A stretch of DNA of 64,000 nt from Pholiota molesta (GCA_014925825.1 JACGCK010000018.1:372001-436000), one strand, 5' to 3'; positions 1 through 10,557 are shown, counted from the stretch's first letter. The notes: a model not told the origin generated them from the sequence alone. Made by a program: numbers and translations.

Positions 1-374
1 CAGACTCGCCTGATGCCCTTGTGAGGCTCGCTACATATGAACGCCATTTGCCTCACTGACATGTACATGTACATACGAGGCAGGATAAAGAATCTTCGTG
101 ATGAGGCTGTGGGCTAAGAGGGCCTCGAAAGCCAAGACCCGGCGGAGAGGCATTTGCGTTATTGGCGACAGGCTTTGGCGACACCCGCACCCGTTATTGT
201 CCTCCTGCGACGTCTAGGCGACGGTGCACTATTCAATACCGTGCAGAGCCAACCCAGTCAGATGCTCTGGTTTATATTTCATTTCGATTTTCCAGACAAC
301 TATTCATTGAAACGCAGACAGAAAAATTTGCCATAATTTACTACATCGATATCTACAGTGTCCCATTAAACGGA
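1..374. other. Non-coding left edge
   Basis: No reading frame here resembles a protein family I recognise. It is the 3' flank of the J-domain gene on the minus strand. A short alternating ATGTAC run lies near position 60. Nothing else is supported. Confidence 0.5.
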
Positions 375-1852
375 TCATGGTGCATTACTGTCTTGGCCCT
401 CCCCACCTGGCTCCAGAGTGGTATCACTAGGTGGCGCTACTAGTGCGTCCTCCTCCATAATTCCATCTCGTGACGAAGGTATCGCGCGCACCGGCGTCGG
501 CTCGGAACCCGTCCCCTCGTCCACCTCATCAACTGACGCGCCCTCTGGCAACCCCATCGGCTCCACCTCCGCAGCCCCCGCCCCCTGCGACGGCGGCGAC
601 GTCTGCACACCACCCCCCGCTTCAGCGGCCGCGGCCTCATGCATCTCCCTCACGCGCCGGCGCACGCCCTCGCGGCGCTCCACCCCCATCTCCGCACGCT
701 CGCTGCGCACCTGCACGAGCGCGGAGACCGCCTCGCGGTGGCCCTTGCTCAGGTCGATCAGCGGGAGTTTCATGCCCCCGGCGGGTGTAGCAGCAGCACC
801 GGGAGGAATAGGAGCGGAAGCGGTGGCGGAGTCTGCGCCTGTAGACGCCGGTGTATCCGCCGGGCTCCGAGACGAGGCTACAGCGGGGGTGGGAGCGTCG
901 CTAATGAAGGGAGAAAGCAGGGCGGATATCAGTGTACCGGGCACCATAGGGAACAGCCCGGCCACTAGCGACTAACGCACAAGGCCAAGGATATCAGCTG
1001 TAAACCCACATGGCGCCGAACAACACCCAGAGCAGCGCGAACGTAAGTAGTAGAAGAGACTCACCAGCACGCCAAACGCCAGAATCAGCCTCTCCTTCCT
1101 TCCGCCCTCGTCGAAGCCGTCGTCGGGGTCCCGCCGCCTTGTATACCCCGTGCCCTCGCCGCTCTCACCGTGCGTCTGGGCCCGCCCGTGCGCGGCGTAG
1201 TACGCGCGCCTTCGCCGCGCGAGCTCGTGCATGTACGGGTCGAAGTGCTGCGGCGCGGGCGCGGGGCGCGCGTTCGGGTGCGGGGAGAGCGTGCGCCCCG
1301 CGAGGAAGTCGTACGCGGCCTTGATCGTGCGGAACCGCGCGTGCGCGAGCTCCGCGCTGAGCGCCGCGGCGTGGTGCGCGTCCGGGTGGTGTGCGCGCAC
1401 GAGCTCGAAGTCTGCGCGCACGATTCAGAGGACGGCAGCAGGCAGGCGGGCACAGGCGGCGGTGGCGGGGATCGATATGTAATTTAAAAGGGTGAGGTGT
1501 GGGACACACGGCACAGGCGTCAATGGGTGTCAATTCAGAGCCCGAGGAGCAGAGGCGTACAGCGTGCTTTGATCTGCGCCTGCGATGCGCTCATGGGGAG
1601 GTGGAAGATCTGGTACGGCGTCGGGTTGGGGTGCGTCGGATACGGATATGGGTTCTTCGGGCGGGGCGGGGCCTCCTTCTCCCTCCCTACCGCGTCGTCC
1701 ATTGTAGCAGACGAAATCGTCGCATAGGCATAGGCGGCGCGAGCGGTACCCGGGTGTCGTGTTAGACTATGTCTAGGCAAGCTGAGAGGAGTTTGGAAGT
1801 TCAAGAGATAGTGGGTATGCGAAGGCAGTCGCTGGCGAGCGTGGTGGTGCAT
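375..1852 (-). CDS. J-domain protein with N-terminal presequence-like region and a membrane segment
   Basis: Three exons are inferred: 1852-1561, 1411-1065 and 971-375, joined by GT..AG introns. Splicing exon 1 to exon 2 completes a J domain (start NPTPYQIFHLP, then YFELVRAHHPDA, then a helix with FRTIKAAYDFLAG) with the diagnostic HPD tripeptide. The first ~45 residues are rich in Arg, Ser and Ala without acids and could be a mitochondrial presequence, although an internal Met (MDDAVG) could also start the protein. Around the second junction lies a hydrophobic stretch (ILAFGVL then SLVAGLFPMVPGT), probably membrane-spanning. The C-terminal ~150 residues are Ser/Pro/Ala-rich with a charged helix. 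J proteins stimulate Hsp70 ATPase; a mitochondrial or membrane-tethered role is inference. Intron 2 (93 nt) is the least certain part. Confidence 0.75.
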
Positions 1853-2725
1853 GGAGTTTATTGCCAGAATGTGGGTCCGTCGGTGGGGGCTATCGTCCGC
1901 TCGTTATGGGTTATAGCCGTTGTGGTTGTGGTCAACGATGTCACACGGCGGACATTTAACTGTCAAGTCGTGCCGCGGCTTGTCATGTCAAGTCAGTTGT
2001 CCATTTTTGGATTATTTGTGACATGTTCGTGACAATGTCTGGCGAACTAGGAAAGAAAATTCACTGGACTGCATAGTGAGCCCAATTTTGTGCCAGAAGC
2101 AGAAGGGTCATTGACCAAGTCTCTCTAAAGCTTTCCATACAGTTTTTTTGGGAAATTTACTAAAATGTGTGTACAATCATGGGAACAACTCTTGCTGTCA
2201 CAACTACCTGCAAAGAAAACATAATGATCAGTCAAAATCACAATCAAGTCCACATTCTGGAACCCCCAAAAATTTTATGTAAGCTCAAGCCGTACAGAGT
2301 ATTAACTGTTCTTCGTACAGTGCATCATACCGACAAACGAGGTCAAAGGGCAAGTAAAAAGCCGAATTTCTCTGGGAAGGGCGTGACATCCAAAAATGGA
2401 CAAGTAACTTGACAGTTAACTGTCACGTAACTGGACATGACAATTCAAATCGCGACTTGACACCTATTTGTCCGCCGTGTCAAACCTCGAAACCGTAGAC
2501 GGTCCGCGAGATCACGCGCACGGGCCAAGCCGAATTAATTAGATGTCTGACTCTCCCCTTACACAACCTTTTCATAATCCATGATTGATTGACAAGAATA
2601 CATTTAGATATTCCAGTGTGCTCTACAAGTGCTCTCCTCAGTACAATTCTCTGTAAATATACATACAACAAAGCTGCATTCGAAATCAAGAACCAATTTT
2701 TAAAATTCACGCGAAACTCGCAAAA
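1853..2725. other. Intergenic region containing a TIR element
   Basis: No gene is supported between the J-domain gene (-) and the F-box gene (-). Most of it is the 536 bp terminal-inverted-repeat element described separately (1944-2479). Confidence 0.6.
1944..2479. mobile_element. Non-autonomous CACTA-like TIR element (MITE)
   Basis: The ends are inverted copies: the left end reads CACGGCGGACA, followed after a short gap by TGTCAAGTCG, and the right end carries the complement. The trinucleotide TCA directly flanks both ends (1941-1943 and 2480-2482), consistent with a 3 bp target duplication. Just inside each end, further inverted blocks (TTGTCATGTC, TTGTCCATTTTTGGAT) recur. A CAC terminus, 3 bp target duplication and subterminal repeats are features of the CACTA (CMC/EnSpm) superfamily. 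No transposase is present, so the element depends on a copy elsewhere. The superfamily assignment rests on ends only. Confidence 0.7.
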
Positions 2726-4546
2726 TCAACTGTAACACGCCCGAACAATATCAGGTATATTCCTCTTCACAAGCCCGACCCGCGGATCGATATGCTGCCA
2801 ACCCGTCCTCGGTGGCCTACTGCTCGCAAAATCCAACGTCAACGGCCCATCCTCCACATACTCCGCAAGCAACGCCGGCAAGTCGAGCTCCGCCGGGTGC
2901 ACGAGCACCGCCTGGAACTCCCGCAGCGCCTCGACGCCGCCGCCGCCATCCACCGCACCCGGACGACGCCTGCTCGCACCCATCCGCCGCTGCAGGAACG
3001 CCAGGACGTCACGGTCGCTGCATTGCGCGTGCTTCAGCCGCAACGCCTGTAGCCGCGGACAACACGTGGGGCCATTGCCGAACGGCGTCAACAGGCCCAG
3101 GAAGACCTTCCCGATGCTGAACGATTTGGGTAGATGTGGGTTTCGCGCCTTGGGTGCTGCGGGGGAGTATTCATCAGTAAAATGCGTCAAATTGGGGACA
3201 AGGGCGAAGACGGTGGTGAGGTCGGCGAGGGTGTAGTAGCTGAGATTCGTGATCAGATGCTGTAACTGGCCGTGGGTCCGCGTGAGGAGAGTTATCAACG
3301 GGGATGGTCGCCGGTTCGAAGGGCGTTCTGTCGAGTGATAGGATACTCCGCGAAGCGCGGACAGGTCGGTAAACCATTCAAAGAGGGTTGAGAGTGACTG
3401 ACATGACTCGACGATGCTCAGCGACTTGAGATATGGAAGGGATATCACGCCGGATGGGCTCGTCGCATCGGGGCGATCGAAAATCTGCAAGGAACAGTGA
3501 ACGAGTCTCCTGCATCTGCTAAAGATGAAAAAAGCGTCCTCGATAGAGGAGAGATTTCTGCTCAGTGAAGAATTATAAGACATCTTATTGTCCATTGTAA
3601 GGTATGACAAGTTTGACCAGAAGTCGCTGGACACACTGTTCGGACGGAAAGGAATTGAGGTGATGTCAAGGCTGGACAGCGAGATTGAATTCAAAAACAT
3701 GCTGGATGACCATCTCCGCCTATCTTCTATAGACAGGCTGGAAGAGAAGGAGAGTCGAAGGTGCTTCAGCATAGGGACAGATGTTTTGTGTATAGACGCG
3801 ATCTGATCAAAAAAAATTCCAGGGGTGATGTACAATACCAAGGCGCTCCAGCGATGTGAGACAGATAGGATGATATCAAGATAAGATTGAATGAGGTGGG
3901 CTATATTGATGCGATTGGCATTGTGCAATTCGGCTCCGACATTACAGACGAAAGAGAGGGAAAGCGGGCACGCTCCAGAACGCTGGATCCAGTCCTTGAC
4001 CGCGGCTTGATGTTTTTTGAGCTTCTCCTGATCGCATTCAATCAACCTCCTGGCCTCCTCGTTGGTATGCGGCGGCTGTGTCAAAGGGGCTGGATACGGA
4101 ATATGGAGGGAAGCCCATAGACTCGGCGTGCTGTACACCACAGACCGCCAACGTCGGCATACGCGGCCCAACAAAAGGGGGGCCTCTTTAGGGCTCATGA
4201 CTGCATTACGCAGAACTGGGAGACAGGCCAGGAAGACCTCTCGCAACATATCATCAGGGAAGCAGTGGAAGGTGGCAAGCAAACGAGTGTGTTGCTGTAT
4301 CTCGTCGTCCAGACTGTCCCGCTCCTGTTTTAGAGGTTCCATTATGCGGTCCATCTCGGTTATCTTCTCATTCAGCTCCAGTAGTCGTCTCTTGGGCTCG
4401 ACTAGGAGAGCATTGATCTGCTCTCTGTCGAGCGAGGAAGGCACATAGTTCGTGTGAAGTTCGTTTGCGAATGGGGTGGCGAATGCTGGCTGAAGGCGTC
4501 GGATTTACATCAGCTAGGAAATGATGACGCCAATGAAGCTTACCAT
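2726..4546 (-). CDS. F-box-like domain protein (paralog 1)
   Basis: The main exon (4489-2726) encodes ~588 residues. It opens with ATPFANELHTNYVPS, a leucine-rich coiled coil, then an F-box-like segment (FPDDMLREVFLACLP, LLGRVCRRWRSVVYSTPSLW) near residues 75-130, then a long region of leucine-rich-repeat-like hydrophobic strands. This is the architecture of the large Agaricomycete F-box family, whose members are presumed adaptors of SCF ubiquitin ligases; the substrate is unknown. The frame stays open upstream of any internal Met to an acceptor at 4490, and the only fitting start is an ATG at 4546-4544 immediately before a 54 nt GT..AG intron. The paralog at 26202 has the same arrangement, which supports the model. 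Confidence 0.85.
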
Positions 4547-4839
4547 ACGAGTTATGCAAGTTCAATCAACAGAAAGAAGCGTTGACCGAGGCGTTCTTGG
4601 TAGAAGTTGGGCAGAAGTAGTAGGCTGGCGCTGAGCGGTGGCATTATCAGTGACGACGCCCGAAAATCGGTCAGATTGTGGTTCACCCAGATGGAAAGTT
4701 GATCGACTATCATCAACTGATTGATCGAATATCTGGAGTCTGCCTACGGGAGACAGATTGATCATTGTTGAGTCGGTCCGTCGGTTAATAAAATAGCTGC
4801 TTCCTATTTCTTCATGGCTCTAAAGTAACCATGCGCACT

Positions 4840-4913
4840 GGCCGACTAGCTCAGCTGGTTAGAGCGTCGTGCTAATAACGCGAAGGTCTTGGGTTCGATC
4901 CCCACGTTGGCCA
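4840..4913 (+). tRNA. tRNA-Ile (anticodon AAU)
   Basis: A 74 nt cloverleaf: acceptor arms GGCCGAC and GTTGGCC pair (one G-U), the D arm has AGCTCAGCTGGTTAGAGC, the anticodon stem TCGTG/CGCGA encloses loop CTAATAA giving anticodon AAT, and the T arm has GGGTTCGATCC. The discriminator base is A and the 3' CCA is not encoded. There is no intron. The internal A and B boxes serve as the RNA polymerase III promoter. Confidence 0.96.
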
Positions 4914-5447
4914 TACCACTCGAGCGAACCGTCGTCCGCAGTAGAATTTTTTTTTAGTCCGATGTACTTCAGAACTTTTACTAGTTGTCTGTTGGTAGTA
5001 TCTGCCGTCGGGCGCTCATATCATTATTGATATATCAATAATTACAACTATACATATGCCCTCACCTTAGCTGATCAAGGCCCTGGAAACTGCGATCATC
5101 GAATCAAACGTCGCCGAGTGCTGTTCATCTCTTGAGATTCTAGGGGCAAACCATGGCGGAATTAAGCAGCCCTCGTAGGAGTTAAGAAGAGCTGCAATCT
5201 ATCAATTTCCCAACATGCTGTCTCAGCGAGATCCAACGGCAACGTAGATGGAATAGAGAACAGACATGATCTCTCACTTCCTTTATTATCGGCGTCCCCA
5301 AAATTTACTTCGATAACTACTATAATTTCTTGCCCATAAATTCCGAGGCACTGCGTATCTCTTTATTATCTCCCACCTCAGGGAAGTGCTCCGAGTCAAG
5401 CCCGGTCTATTATGGATTCTAGAATATTAAATGCTTTTATTATCCCT
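4914..5447. other. Intergenic, no gene seen
   Basis: After the tRNA terminator this stretch shows short open frames without family resemblance. It would contain the promoter of the DUF6533 gene starting at 5448; no clear TATA element was identified. Confidence 0.5.
4947..4955 (+). terminator. RNA polymerase III terminator of the tRNA
   Basis: A run of nine T residues 34 nt downstream of the tRNA-Ile 3' end on the coding strand, the standard Pol III termination signal. Confidence 0.85.
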
Positions 5448-7054
5448 ATGGAAGCGACCAAGGTACGTCGCTACAATGAGCCATCGTCAAAAAATTGACA
5501 ATCTCACAAAAATGCCCAGTATGCAACAGTTGCATCGATTTGTCTGATAATGTGGGATATGGCATTGACATTGGACGAGGAGGTGGGCGATATATTCTCC
5601 GCAACCATTATAACTATATTAATCGATGCTTACTATGCCAGTTGTCGAAAATCTGGCTGGCTCAGAGATCTACAGCAACTATCTTATTTTTCATCGTAAG
5701 TTGCGCGCAAAACGCCAGAAATCCGTCCCAATAAATCCATAGAACCGTTATATGCCACCTGCTGTGCTGGTTTTGGATTTGTACTGTGAGTCTGAATTCC
5801 TGATCCTACAGCACCTCGTTCATACCGTGACGCGGTCTCCTTTCCAGCCCAATTCGTGTCATCGCCCTCAGAACAAGTTAGCGACCCTCTTATTTTTAAC
5901 TTGATTTATCTTACTGACATAGCTCCCAGTTGTAAGAACCAAACCTTTCCTTGAACCTTTCATTTTCCGGGTAGCTTGAAAATTTTTCACCCGGCTAGCT
6001 GCAAAGATTATCAACTATCCTCGTCGATACTGGCTATCGCCTCAACTGCAGTGGTCGAATGTAGGTGTCTTGATACACATACATTTTTACCGTCCCTCAA
6101 TGTGTCGACGCAGACATTATCCTCATGCGAACCCATGCGTTGTATCAAAACAAGAAATTGCTTACCCTCCTATCGTCTTTGTCATTCGCGATATAGATGA
6201 CCATAGGTTACATGCTGGTGTGCTTCATGGTTGTATTTAAAGGAGAAACATGTAGGCGAACCTTCTCCCTGCGCCAGTCCCTAATTTCACTAGCTCACAA
6301 GTGTTAATGCAGTCGGTCCAGCCGCAGCGATAACGATTGGCCTATCTGGGTGTATAGCAAACTCCCAAAATGGCCAGTCTCGCCAAAGTATCCTAGCAAG
6401 CTTCTGGGTTCCTTTTTTCTCATATGAAACAGGTAAGGAAATCTGTGAGGAAGCATACTAATTTTAATCCAAGCTACATACTAAACTCCATGCCAGTCAT
6501 ATTTAGCCTTACGCTTGCCAAATCATTCCAGAGATGTACGTATCTCGGCTCTACTCCATTTTATTCTCGTTCCATCAGTGCGATTCATGCTAAATCTTTC
6601 ACCCATCCTTGCAGACAAACTTGCATATAAATTTCCAACGTACAATTATTCGACTCCAAACCTACTTCAAGTTCTTGTTCGCGACGGTAAGCAGATGTCT
6701 TCAATAGGTGATCTTTATTTTGATTGATTCAACCATCAATAAAGGCATCCTCTATTACCTTGGTGAGCAAATACTAACTCTCAGCGGATGATCGTAACCT
6801 TTCAGATTCTCTGACCGGCTTTTCTATTGCATGTGTAGTTATCATGTGTGAGTACATACTTCATTTATCTATCCACAATCCCCAAACCCCCGCTAATCTC
6901 TCATATAGCCGTCTCCCTCTGCAATTTATTGATGTGGGCCTTGTACCCCGGAGCGTCCTATCTTGCAGTTGGCCTTCTCAAGAGCCTTCAAGCTGTCATC
7001 TGCTCTAGGTTCGCCCGTCGCATTCACTCACTCAATCAACTGCAAGTCGATTAA
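5448..7054 (+). pseudogene. DUF6533-family seven-helix membrane protein with one in-frame stop
   Basis: About 14 exons can be traced. Early exons: 5448-5462, 5520-5582, 5642-5695, 5743-5785, 5848-5876, a 2 nt exon 5930-5931, 5999-6060 and 6114-6251; later exons run to the stop at 7052-7054. The spliced product shows DUF6533 hallmarks: WDMALTLDEE, KIWLAQRSTATILFFI, NRYMPPAVLVLDLY, LMRTHALYQ, a SFWVPFF segment, LQVLVRDG and SLQAVICSR. The family is fungal, predicted to have seven helices, and of unknown function. Exon 8 carries an in-frame TAG at 6194-6196; every other exon phase is consistent. The gene is therefore either a young pseudogene or holds a sequence error. It is a diverged paralog of the gene at 28145-30081. 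Confidence 0.75.
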
Positions 7055-7631
7055 CACACGGCGTGCAGGTTATTGTTAAATTTGCGAAGGCCAGCGGTGA
7101 ATGTGTGGACGGCTTGATGAGATGACGGACCACTTCGCACTGCAGGTTCTTCCAAAGACGATGGATTCCGAGATTGCTTGAATAAACTCGTAGTACCCAG
7201 GGTGATTGGCTAGTTTATAAAGGAGCCAAAATGGATGTACATACCAGAAGGACATCTAGAGGAGTCAAACGAAAATCTATGTACATGATCTAGTTATCAC
7301 ACTTCTTCCCGTCCCTGCCTTCTATCCATACCCTACGTTTGTGACCAGTGTATGGGATCTTAGCAGAACGTATAGGATTCCTTCACCCAGTGTAGAGGGC
7401 GCTTTTTTGGCGACGGAGACGCATCGAATGTCTGCAGCTTTGAAAATTTGAACTTTGAAGAGCATCTGTAGTAGGCGCTTGACTTTACGGCAGCGAATGG
7501 CTTCCATGTACAACATGCAAAGTCGTTCCGAGTCCGTTGGCGAGAAACACCGACAATACTCCGCTCGACTTTATTTTGGGATTCGAACGTTTGCTGATTC
7601 GTCGACCCCTTGTTCCACTACCACCACCACA
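7055..7631. other. Intergenic with inverted repeat
   Basis: Holds the repeat at 7140-7440 and the promoter and 5' leader of the mannose-6-phosphate isomerase gene. No coding sequence is supported. Confidence 0.55.
7140..7440 (-). repeat. Dispersed repeat, copy 1 (inverted relative to copy 2)
   Basis: The reverse complement of about 7140-7330 matches 9050-9240 closely: both contain ATAACTAGATCATGTACAT and TTGACTCCTCTAGATGTCC. The reverse complement of 7335-7430 matches 9240-9315 (CTATACGTTCTGCTAAGATC). The two blocks occur in opposite order in the two copies, so the isomerase gene is flanked by permuted inverted repeats. Confidence 0.8.
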
Positions 7632-9043
7632 ATGACCGCCGTATTCAAAATCGTCCCTACGACTCAGCAATACGACTGGGGCAAAACAGGCAAATCTTCC
7701 AAGGTCGCCCAGTTCGCTGCGTCATCGCAACTTCCAGGCTTCGCGATCGATGAGGCAGCGCCCTACGCAGAGGCACGTACCTTCGCGCCGAAGATTCGCT
7801 GTTTCTGAGATCCCCCACAGCTCTGGATGGGCACGCACCCGAAGTCGCCCTCGCGCGTTCGCTCGTCAGGGCAGGTGCTGTCCGAATACCTGGCCAGCCA
7901 CCCAGAGCTCATCGGGGAGGAGATCATCGACAAGTTCGATGCGGGGAACGGGAACCTGCCGTTCTTGTTCAAAGTGCTCTCCATTGAGAAGGCCTTGAGC
8001 ATCCAAACGCACCCGGACAAGCAGACGGCGGAGCGGTTGCATGCAGAGCACCCGGACATCTACAAAGGTACGCCGTATATGTCGCTCCTTTACAGAGGCG
8101 TTGGAGCTGAAGTCTGATAGATCCCAACCATAAGCCTGAAATGGCACTCGCGATAACGCCATTTGACGCGCTGTGTGGATTCCGCCCTCTTCCCGAAATA
8201 GTTGCAGCGCTACACGACACCCCCGAGCTACGGGCGCTCATATCTTCCGACATCGTAGATAGGTTCCTCTCCAAGGCTGAATCGGGGCCCGACGAAAAGG
8301 AGGCGTTGAAGGAGCTTTTTGGCTCGCTGATGAGGGCCGATCAAGATAAAATACAGGCCGCAGTTGAACAGCTGATCGCACGCTATAGAGCAGGGGAGAC
8401 GCACGGGCGCGAAGACGGGGACATCGTCAAGCTGGTGTTCAGGTTGAACGAGCAGTTCCCGAACGACATCGGGATCTTCTGTGTCTTCGTGCTCAACTAC
8501 CTGCATCTCAGCCCAGGGGACGCGATCTTCCTAGGCGCCGGCGAACCGCACGCCTATATCTACGGAGGTGCGCGTCTCATTCCCTGTGTCGCGTCTACAC
8601 CCTAACGCGTCGCAGAATGCATCGAATGCATGGCCAATTCCGACAACGTCATCCGCGCGGGCCTCACCCCGAAGCTGCGCGACATCCCCGTGCTCGTCGC
8701 CGGGCTCACGTACACCGCGGCGGACCCCAGCACGCACGTCGTCCGCCCCAAGTCCTTCTACTCCGCCTCGCCGTCGCTCTTGTACGACCCCCCGATCCCC
8801 GAGTTCAGCGTGCTGCGGGTGAAGCTGTACCAGCGCGGCACGGAGTCGCATGCGCGCCGGCGGGGGCCGAGTCTGGCGATCGTGACGGAAGGGGAGGGGG
8901 ACGTCAGTTGGGCGGAGGCGGGCGAGGAGAAGGTGGGCCTTGGGGTGGGCGATGTTATCTTTATTGGCGCGGGGACGGATGTCAAGTTTACGAATACGGG
9001 AGAAGAGCAGTTTGTGCTGTATCGCGCGTTCGTGGAGGTTTGA
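7632..9043 (+). CDS. PMI40: Mannose-6-phosphate isomerase, type I
   Basis: Interconverts fructose-6-phosphate and mannose-6-phosphate, feeding GDP-mannose for glycosylation and cell-wall mannan. Exons: 7632-7772, 7821-8067, 8121-8567 and 8616-9043. The product begins MTAVFKIVPTTQQYDWGKTG and shows type I family signatures: PYAELWMGTHPKSPS, LSIQTHPDKQ (zinc-ligand His), DPNHKPEMALAITPF (zinc-ligand Glu), FLGAGEPHAYIYG (zinc-ligand His), then ECMANSDNVIRAGLTPK. The C-terminal cupin half ends VLYRAFVEV. Length (~420 residues) is normal. To join PYAE to LWMG in frame, intron 1 must start with GC rather than GT (GAG|GCACGT), a rare but accepted GC-AG intron. Repeats flank the gene on both sides. 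Confidence 0.95.
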
Positions 9044-9049
9044 TCATTG

Positions 9050-10185
9050 GGTGCGTATGGGTGGATAGAAGGCAGGGGCGGGAAGAAGTGTAATAACTAG
9101 ATCATGTACATATATTTTCGTTTGACTCCTCTAGATGTCCTTCTGATTTGTACATCCGTTTTGTCTCCTTTATGAACTAGACGATTACCCTGGGTACTAC
9201 GAATCTATTCAAGCAATCCCGGAACCCGTCGTGTCGTCTCCATCGCCAAAAAAGCGCGAATCCTATACGTTCTGCTAAGATCCCATATACTGGTCACAAA
9301 CTTAGGGTAATAGAGGCTTTATCGCAATGCCATAAATCACCATAAAATGCTCGGAACACTTCTGACGTTTAAGGCAGTTCTATAATAGAAACCATTAGAA
9401 TGCAAGTGATCATTACAAAGGTTTGTTGAGCTGGAATCCTACGCGAGGAATTTGAGAGTTGCAAGTCTTTGGAAAGCTTGCGAAAACTTTACAAATGAAT
9501 TCCATTGTATTCACTGTCTTGTATGGTGCCCCAGGCCTAGTCACCACATATTTGTGACAAAGTTTATTCAGGTTCAAAAATTTCCCCAATTTCTTAGTTA
9601 CTTGGTGAAAATGCTCCTTTTACAATTGTCTATCAAACCTCCAAAGGGTTTCTTGATTGAAGCAAAACTGAGCGAGTTATATTTTGTGACCATTTCAGAT
9701 TTGGCCAGATAAGATCATCTGTCCATATATGGTAATTTTAGATTAGATAAGGCATTATCTAACAGCAATTTATCGATTAGATAACTACCAATACTGATCT
9801 CCAACTATCCACAGCTCAATTTTTGGATGTAAAATACACATAAGTGAACTCAAAGATGGTTTTTAGTATTTATTTGCTTATTACAGGCTACAAATATATT
9901 GGTAAAAGGTTGTTCATGGATATTGTCAAGTCATAATCTAATCTAATCTTGTAGTGAATGGCTATCAGGGTGCCAGCAAAGGCCAATTTGGCAGATTATA
10001 GTGTGCAAAACACTTATTTTAATGATCCATGTCAAGATCTGGCTTGAGTTGAATTTTTTTTTTTTCTGGCCACCAATTTGGCCGCTGTCCAAACATGTGG
10101 TGACTAGGCCTGGGGCACCATAGCCATACAATCCCATGCAACACTGTAAAAATGGATGAAATGTGTGAAATACATGCTGTAAAAG
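9050..10185 (+). repeat. Dispersed repeat, copy 2, interrupted by a TIR element
   Basis: Block 9050-9240 is the inverted match of 7140-7330. Block 9240-9523 plus 10123-10185 matches the reverse complement of 22060-22490 throughout, for example ACCATAAAATG..CGGAACACTTCT and GGTTTGTTGAGCTGGAAT. The match continues across the element at 9524-10120, which is absent from the copy at 22 kb. Confidence 0.8.
9524..10120. mobile_element. TIR element inserted at TA (Tc1/mariner-like MITE)
   Basis: The ends are inverted copies reading TGGTGCCCCAGGCCTAGTCA inward, extending to CACAT, and TA flanks both sides (9522-9523, 10121-10122). The element is 597 bp, AT-rich and has no credible transposase. The homologous repeat copy at 22 kb reads CTCG-TA-GCC across the same point with a single TA, which is the pre-insertion site. 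TA target duplication points to the Tc1/mariner/pogo group; the exact family is not determined. Confidence 0.85.
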
Positions 10186-10557
10186 TCATTCCAAATAGCT
10201 TATGAAGACAAATGCAATCAGAATGGGTATAATAACTGTAGCTACATTACAAGATGGTTAAAAGTTTATATCACGGTTTTCGCATACTTATACTCGGACT
10301 GAAACCCATTATGTATGGATTATATCTAGGCGAACGTACGTATCAAAACTGCTTTTTGCTGATGTCGAATTTGAACATTTGAACCGTATATATATTTTAT
10401 ACATGAGTATCAAGATTTACATGAAGTCATTTTGTTTTACAATATGTATTCACCTCTGCAGCATCAGAGGGGTATCGTCACTTGGTTGTATGAGTACGGT
10501 AATCTCGTCCCCTGGGGTACCCATGCGTCCAAGAGCGCAAAGCCGTGCATGTTGCCC

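Larger units (their letters stand above)
9044..10557. other. Gene-free repeat region
   Basis: Between the isomerase stop and the 3' end of the first aminotransferase-like gene. It is made of the dispersed repeat (9050-9523, 10123-10185) split by a TIR element (9524-10120). The remaining 10186-10557 shows nothing recognisable. Confidence 0.65.

Noticed and set aside
418..975. 185-codon plus-strand frame
   Set aside because: Exact antisense of the third exon of the J-domain gene in GC-rich DNA; a shadow.
5786..5847. Two tiny introns (gtgagt..tacag and gtgacg..ccag) around CACCTCGTTCATACC
   Set aside because: They would be 26 and 21 nt, too short for spliceosomal introns; one intron 5786-5847 preserves the frame and matches the paralog.
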